Origin: SOIA01 sp964346585
GTDB lineage: Bacteria; Acidobacteriota; Aminicenantia; Aminicenantales; Aminicenantaceae
Assembly (NCBI GenBank): GCA_964346585.1
Contig: CAYFVQ010000113.1
Location: 1 to 9,844 of the forward strand
Length of the DNA stretch: 9,844 nucleotides
Direction of reading: 5' to 3'
The notes below the pieces were generated by a model. It had not been told where the DNA came from. It was given only the letters and a program-made list of their open reading frames with translations, and did not search any database. A program made the translations under genes and the position numbers. Positions 7,525 through 9,844 of the stretch are shown here, piece by piece; the first letter of the stretch is position 1, and each line of letters begins with the position of its first letter.

Positions 7525-7553
7525 CTTTGATGAAGTAAGATAATTCATCAAAG
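7525..7553. repeat. perfect 10-bp inverted repeat beside repeat copy A
   Basis: CTTTGATGAA (7525-7534) and TTCATCAAAG (7544-7553) are exact reverse complements with a nine-base loop. It ends three bases before the tRNA-headed repeat begins. There is no T-run, so it is not a standard terminator. The rest of 7338-7524 holds only the candidate promoter elements and no gene. Confidence 0.75.
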
Positions 7554-7555
7554 TA

Positions 7556-7743
7556 CGCCAGAAGCTCAGGTGACGGAGCGACGGACTCCGGGTTCAATTT
7601 GAGGTATTCTTCTAGCTTCCTGAAAATAAAGTAATAAGAAGTCTTATCAGGAATTTACAAATTACATCCGGAATGTCCCAGTTATCGGAAGTATTTGAAG
7701 TTGTACCGAAGTCTATCTCAGACAGTCGCCATATAGTCAAACT
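7556..7743 (+). repeat. tRNA-Arg-headed repeat, copy A (decayed)
   Basis: This stretch aligns with 8461-8639 along its length. The first 49 bases match copy B at 39 positions and look like a tRNA 5' half: AGCTCAG D-arm entry, a paired D-stem GCTC/GAGC, and an anticodon-like loop CTCCGGG at 7586-7592. Two further blocks are well kept: 7620-7664 against 8525-8569 (40 of 45) and 7704-7727 against 8600-8623 (22 of 24). No T-arm or 3' acceptor follows, so it is not a working tRNA. No gene is supported here; a minus-strand open frame across it is a by-product of the repeat. Confidence 0.75.
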
Positions 7744-7781
7744 TAACCTGGGATTATGGTGAATATGTCTATAATTACAGC

Positions 7782-8249
7782 TTACTTTTCTGCCCACTTG
7801 CGGAGCTCGCGTTTTATCTTCTCCTCAATCTTCTTCCCAATCTCTTCCCAGTCGTCCTGTTCCTTATCCTCTTCTTCAGCCCAGTTTTTGATACCTTTGC
7901 GGACCTTTTCCTCCACTTTTTCAGCGATCTCGCCCCACTCTTTTTCTCGAGCGCTCTTTTTCCTTCTCTTTTTACACGAAGTACTCCAGCCTCCTCCCAA
8001 AGCTATTGAAGCTCCGAGTAAAAAGCCAAAATTGTACCAGCCACCGCTGTTGCTCACTTCGTACATTTCCACACTCTTGGAAAACAGACTGATGATGAAC
8101 GTGATCCAACAGATGAGACCATGCCATAGCCCAGCCCAGAAGCCAGCCGGCTTCTCGTCAAACCTCGTGTTTCCTGGAGCACAGCTGCTGGTCACAAAGA
8201 TGAGAATGAACATGCAGAGAAAGATAATGGAAAGTTTTCTGAAATTCAT
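7782..8249 (-). CDS. membrane lipoprotein with duplicated amphipathic helix tail
   Basis: A 155-residue protein of a widespread conserved hypothetical type whose core reads RFDEKPAGFWAGLWHGL, then ITFIISLF, an EV-N-GGWYNFGFLLGAS signature and a glycine run. The N-terminus is a lipoprotein signal with C23 in VTSSC as the modified residue (a slightly unusual lipobox). Two membrane segments lie near 43-57 and 71-88. The tail from 92 to 155 is highly charged and helical, with two copies of a 21-residue unit (W105-E125 and W134-E154), each running W-x17-W-A-E with an EEK core; about 11 of 21 positions are identical. Function is unknown. The ATG is five bases after AGGAGG (8255-8260). The gene has its own promoter and sits between two direct repeats. 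Confidence 0.85.
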   Translation of the reverse strand: MNFRKLSIIFLCMFILIFVTSSCAPGNTRFDEKPAGFWAGLWHGLICWITFIISLFSKSVEMYEVSNSGGWYNFGFLLGASIALGGGWSTSCKKRRKKSAREKEWGEIAEKVEEKVRKGIKNWAEEEDKEQDDWEEIGKKIEEKIKRELRKWAEK

Positions 8250-8303
8250 TCATTCCTCCTCATTAAAATCTCTTCCTTAAATGCTTTTCTTTCCGCGCAA
8301 ACG

Positions 8304-8332
8304 TTTTTATCACAGAGAATAAACGGTGTCAA
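8304..8332 (-). promoter_or_regulatory. promoter of the lipoprotein gene
   Basis: A perfect TTGACA (8327-8332, minus strand) is followed after exactly 17 bp by TAAAAA (8304-8309), giving a start near 8297 and a leader of about 48 bases. A second TTGACA lies 22 bp further upstream (8349-8354) and has no good -10. The remaining bases 8333-8459 hold no gene. Confidence 0.55.
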
Positions 8333-8459
8333 AATAAAAGGAGCATCTTGTCAAGGCAAAGTGAAAACTTCCAGGTCTTAGTAATTTGCCATCCCAATAC
8401 ATAAAAGTGGAAAAAACTTTCAGAACGTGTTAAATTTTTAAATCCTCTGTTTATTATGT

Positions 8460-8500
8460 GCGCCTGTAGCTCAGGGGATAGAGAGACGGACTCCGGATCC
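8460..8500 (+). pseudogene. 5' half of a tRNA-Arg(CCG)-like gene
   Basis: The sequence begins GCGCCTG, TA, GCTC, AGGGGATA, GAG, matching the acceptor 5' strand, U8-A9, D-stem and D-loop of a bacterial tRNA-Arg, and continues to an anticodon loop CTCCGGA (8491-8497) with anticodon CCG at 8493-8495. The anticodon stem keeps three pairs (GGA/TCC) and has lost the outer two. No T-arm with a TTC-A loop and no CAGGCGC acceptor 3' strand follow, so the molecule cannot fold as a tRNA. It forms the head of repeat copy B. Confidence 0.65.
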
Positions 8501-8574
8501 AATCTTAGGGATTTCTCTAACCTACTGAAAACAAAGTAATAGTCAGTCTTATCAGCAATTTACAAATTATCTCT

Positions 8575-8614
8575 AGGTATATGGAGGTATACCCAGGTAT
8601 ACCGAAGTATATCT
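8575..8614 (+). repeat. four tandem 10-bp units
   Basis: The units are AGGTATATGG, AGGTATACCC, AGGTATACCG and AAGTATATCT, with no spacer. All share A-[GA]-GTATA. The 10-bp period is close to one helix turn, so a protein could bind the same face repeatedly. Only the last units can be traced in copy A. Confidence 0.7.
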
Positions 8615-8648
8615 CAGATAGTCACAATCTGGTCACAATTGATATAAC

Positions 8649-8673
8649 GTCGTGAAATATTACATTTCATGAC
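8649..8673. repeat. inverted repeat just outside repeat copy B
   Basis: GTCGTGAAAT (8649-8658) and ATTTCATGAC (8664-8673) pair at nine of ten positions around a five-base loop. It begins ten bases after copy B ends, mirroring the hairpin on the outer side of copy A. There is no T-run. Confidence 0.6.
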
Positions 8674-8709
8674 ATAATTTTAAACTGTATTGATTGCTTT
8701 CATTTTAAA

Positions 8710-8738
8710 TTGAAATTGAACTCTTCCTGTGGTAATAT
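8710..8738 (+). promoter_or_regulatory. candidate promoter of the RRM gene
   Basis: TTGAAA (8710-8715) and TAATAT (8733-8738) are exactly 17 bp apart. Transcription would start near 8745, giving a leader of about 127 bases. The 11-base word TTGAAATTGAA occurs at 8710-8720 over the -35 and again at 8747-8757 at the start site, 37 bp apart, and could be an operator pair. Confidence 0.4.
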
Positions 8739-8759
8739 TGCTTAAGTTGAAATTGAAGA

Positions 8760-8791
8760 GATCTGTCCGGATGCATGAACAGGCAGAGATC
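8760..8791 (+). promoter_or_regulatory. leader hairpin of the RRM mRNA
   Basis: GATCT (8760-8764) pairs with AGATC (8787-8791), and the stem continues with a mismatch and a bulge (T8766-A8785, CC with GG). The stem would lie near the 5' end of the predicted leader. Further down the leader is a run of seven C (8832-8838) before the ribosome site. Such long leaders are common on cold-responsive mRNAs; the role here is inference. Confidence 0.3.
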
Positions 8792-8871
8792 ACAAGGGAT
8801 GAGGGAAAATTTCAATAAGTAAACATTACGTCCCCCCCTTACTAAAAAACCAATATTTAAAGGAAGTCAGA

Positions 8872-9174
8872 ATGAATATTTACGTAGGTAATTTACCGCG
8901 AGAGGCCACTGAAGAAGATTTGCGACAGGCTTTTGAAGCCTTCGGGCAGGTCACCTCTGCTAAAATCATCACAGACAAATTCACCGGGGATTCGAGGGGA
9001 TTCGGATTTGTGGAGATGTCCAACAGTTCCGAAGCTCAGTCTGCGATCTCAGGGCTTGATGGCAAAAATTTGAAGGGGAGCACTCTTAGAGTCAATGAGG
9101 CCCGGCCTCGTCGTGATGACCGTCGAGGTGGAGGAGGTGGCAGAGGTGGATTCGGGGGTGGAAGACGCTACTGA
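8872..9174 (+). CDS. glycine-rich RRM RNA-binding protein
   Basis: A 100-residue cytoplasmic RNA-binding protein with one RNA recognition motif (residues 1-79) and a short Gly/Arg tail. RNP2 is IYVGNL (3-8) and RNP1 is RGFGFVEM (42-49), with aromatic residues Y4, F44 and F46 in the RNA-stacking positions; the last RNP1 position is Met rather than the usual Phe/Tyr. The tail (80-100) is RRDDRRGGGGGRGGFGGGRR then Y, similar to the RGG-type tails of cyanobacterial and other bacterial Rbp proteins, which act as RNA chaperones, often cold-induced. AAAGGAAG (8859-8866) supports the ATG. It is transcribed alone from a long leader, and no clear terminator follows. The RNA targets cannot be told. Confidence 0.95.
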   Translation: MNIYVGNLPREATEEDLRQAFEAFGQVTSAKIITDKFTGDSRGFGFVEMSNSSEAQSAISGLDGKNLKGSTLRVNEARPRRDDRRGGGGGRGGFGGGRRY

Positions 9175-9450
9175 TAACTGGCACTCAGACATTCAAAATC
9201 ACAGTCAAATTTTTCATTAAAGTATATCTGGGGGTTGCTTGGTTTGCCCACTTGCCTCCACAAATTCGTAATTGTATATCATTATAGTCAAAAAAGAGGA
9301 CAATTCTGCCTGAGAGAAGCCAAATCTATCCTATTGATTGCTTGCTAATATCAAGCTGTTCGACTTTCTGCTTCCCGTGGTGAATGAAGGCGCCCTAACT
9401 GGAATGTAGGGAGTTGTATTCAACCGTTAAATTCCAAAAAGGAATGCTGA
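9175..9450. other. intergenic region without a recognisable gene
   Basis: Between the RRM stop and the sigma-70 leader no convincing gene or terminator is seen on either strand. There is a short inverted repeat GCTTG/CAAGC around 9340-9356 and an isolated -10-like TATAGT at 9283-9288 without a matching -35. The sigma-70 promoter presumably lies here or just downstream but cannot be placed. Confidence 0.4.
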
Positions 9451-9543
9451 ATGAAAAAATATGAGAGAAAGGCAAGCAACAAAAGAGAAAGGAAGAGAGA
9501 GAGAAGAAAGAGAGAAAAAAGAAAAAGAAGAAATTTTCCGTAA
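9451..9543 (+). CDS. possible 30-codon basic ORF ahead of the sigma factor
   Basis: The ATG at 9451 follows AAAAAGGA by seven bases and opens 30 codons, starting MKKYERKASNKRE and consisting almost entirely of Lys, Arg and Glu before NFP and TAA. It is driven by the homopurine tract, which cannot contain stop codons, so openness alone is weak evidence. The ribosome site is the only positive sign. It is in a different frame from the sigma gene. Confidence 0.2.
   Translation: MKKYERKASNKRERKRERRKREKRKRRNFP
9481..9533 (+). repeat. 53-base uninterrupted homopurine tract
   Basis: Every base from 9481 to 9533 is A or G, with GAGAGA and AAGAAG sub-repeats; the purine bias begins earlier (about 9440) with only a few interruptions. 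It sits 69 bp before the sigma-70 start codon, probably in the untranslated leader. Such tracts can form triplex structures or act as A/G-rich binding sites in the RNA. Confidence 0.85.
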
Positions 9544-9602
9544 CTTGGAGAGTTTCGGGAGAGCATTTACAATTCTGTTCTTTTCCTGTTGGAGTATTGA
9601 AC

Positions 9603-9844
9603 ATGGAAGCGGATGACCGCGGGATAAAAGTTCTCGATAAACTAAGGAAAATTCAAAATAAAAAAAGAGATCCCTCTATCGTTTCGTTCGAGGGATTGGG
9701 GCGGACATCGGATCCTGTAATAATCTACATGAGAGAGATAGGAAACATTCATCTGTTAACAAGAAAGGGAGAAATAGACATAGCAAAGGAAATAGAAAGA
9801 GGAGAAGAGATAATTATTGAAGCTCTTTCGAACACTCGATTTGT
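9603..9844 (+). CDS. rpoD: RNA polymerase sigma-70 factor, N-terminal part (cut by right edge)
   Basis: Eighty residues are visible. Residues 36-78 carry sigma region 1.2 of the primary sigma family: SDPVIIYMREIGNIHLLTRK, then GEIDIAKEIERGEEIIIEAL, the standard DPVRxYLREIG-xVxLLTREGEIEIAKRIE pattern. Regions 2-4 lie beyond the window. Only about 35 residues precede region 1.2, so there is little or no acidic region 1.1; this may be a compact primary sigma or a group 2 alternative sigma, hence the symbol is tentative. The ATG has GGAG (9591-9594) eight bases upstream and no ATG or GTG exists further upstream in frame before the stop at 9462, though the frame stays open through the homopurine tract. 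It would direct housekeeping transcription if primary. Confidence 0.88.
   Translation, partial: MEADDRGIKVLDKLRKIQNKKRDPSIVSFEGLGRTSDPVIIYMREIGNIHLLTRKGEIDIAKEIERGEEIIIEALSNTRF

Larger units (their letters stand above)
8460..8639 (+). repeat. tRNA-Arg-headed repeat, copy B
   Basis: The better-preserved copy of the repeat, in the same orientation as copy A and starting 905 bp after it. Beyond the tRNA-like head it contains the shared block 8525-8569, a set of short tandem units (8575-8614), the shared block 8600-8623, and two GTCACAAT boxes 11 bp apart (8621-8628, 8632-8639). Phased short repeats next to a tRNA fragment resemble integrase arm-type sites of an attachment region; this is inference because no integrase is present. 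Confidence 0.75.

Noticed and set aside
7614..7760. Plus-strand frame open in both repeat copies (starting with PENK- or TENK-like residues)
   Set aside because: It is open in both copies for about 45 codons, but there is no start codon with a ribosome site and the differences between copies are not mainly at third positions. Non-coding repeat DNA explains it better.
7612..7797. Minus-strand open frame of 61 codons across repeat copy A
   Set aside because: It lies inside the repeat, has no ribosome site, and the matching frame in copy B is broken by a stop, so it is a by-product of the repeat sequence.
8460..8535. Functional tRNA-Arg
   Set aside because: The 5' half is convincing but there is no T-arm, no complementary acceptor strand and two anticodon-stem pairs are lost.
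9395..9604. Minus-strand phenylalanine/serine-rich open frame
   Set aside because: It is only the complement of the homopurine tract, low in complexity and without a ribosome site.

Overview
The window looks like chromosomal DNA from an uncultured-type, Gram-negative-like heterotrophic bacterium of moderate GC (about 40-45% by eye). I see Shine-Dalgarno starts, signal peptides, a lipoprotein, secreted M28 peptidases, a membrane-bound LuxR-type regulator and an ECF sigma/anti-sigma pair. The regulator and anti-sigma styles recall Acidobacteriota/Aminicenantes-like or KSB1-like genomes, but that is an impression and the lineage cannot be fixed from the sequence alone.

Layout. Minus strand 1-527: 5' part of a secreted leucine-rich-repeat protein that runs off the left edge. 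Minus strand 776-3126: two translationally coupled secreted M28 metallopeptidases. Divergent plus-strand gene 3338-4303: a seven-TM protein with a C-terminal LuxR helix-turn-helix; a bulged inverted repeat lies in the shared upstream region. Plus strand 4354-4877: a 25-codon ORF overlapping (ATGA) a four-TM protein of distinctly higher GC. Minus strand 4897-7337: an exported alpha/beta hydrolase behind an ECF sigma factor and its small membrane anti-sigma partner. Region 7525-8673: two diverged copies of a repeat of about 180 bp, each headed by the 5' half of a tRNA-Arg(CCG)-like sequence. They flank a conserved membrane lipoprotein gene and each has a hairpin on its outer side. Plus strand 8872-9174: a glycine-rich RRM RNA-binding protein with a long leader. 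Plus strand 9603-9844: the N-terminus of a sigma-70 factor, cut by the right edge, preceded by an unbroken 53-nt homopurine tract.

How the genes may fit together (inference): most are envelope or secretion functions (peptidases, hydrolase, LRR protein, lipoprotein) beside local regulators (membrane LuxR, ECF/anti-sigma), suggesting nutrient scavenging or envelope response. No recombinase, CRISPR array, rRNA or complete tRNA is visible. The least ordinary part is the tRNA-headed repeat pair at 7.5-8.7 kb, which resembles decayed attachment sites or a tRNA-derived repeat family.
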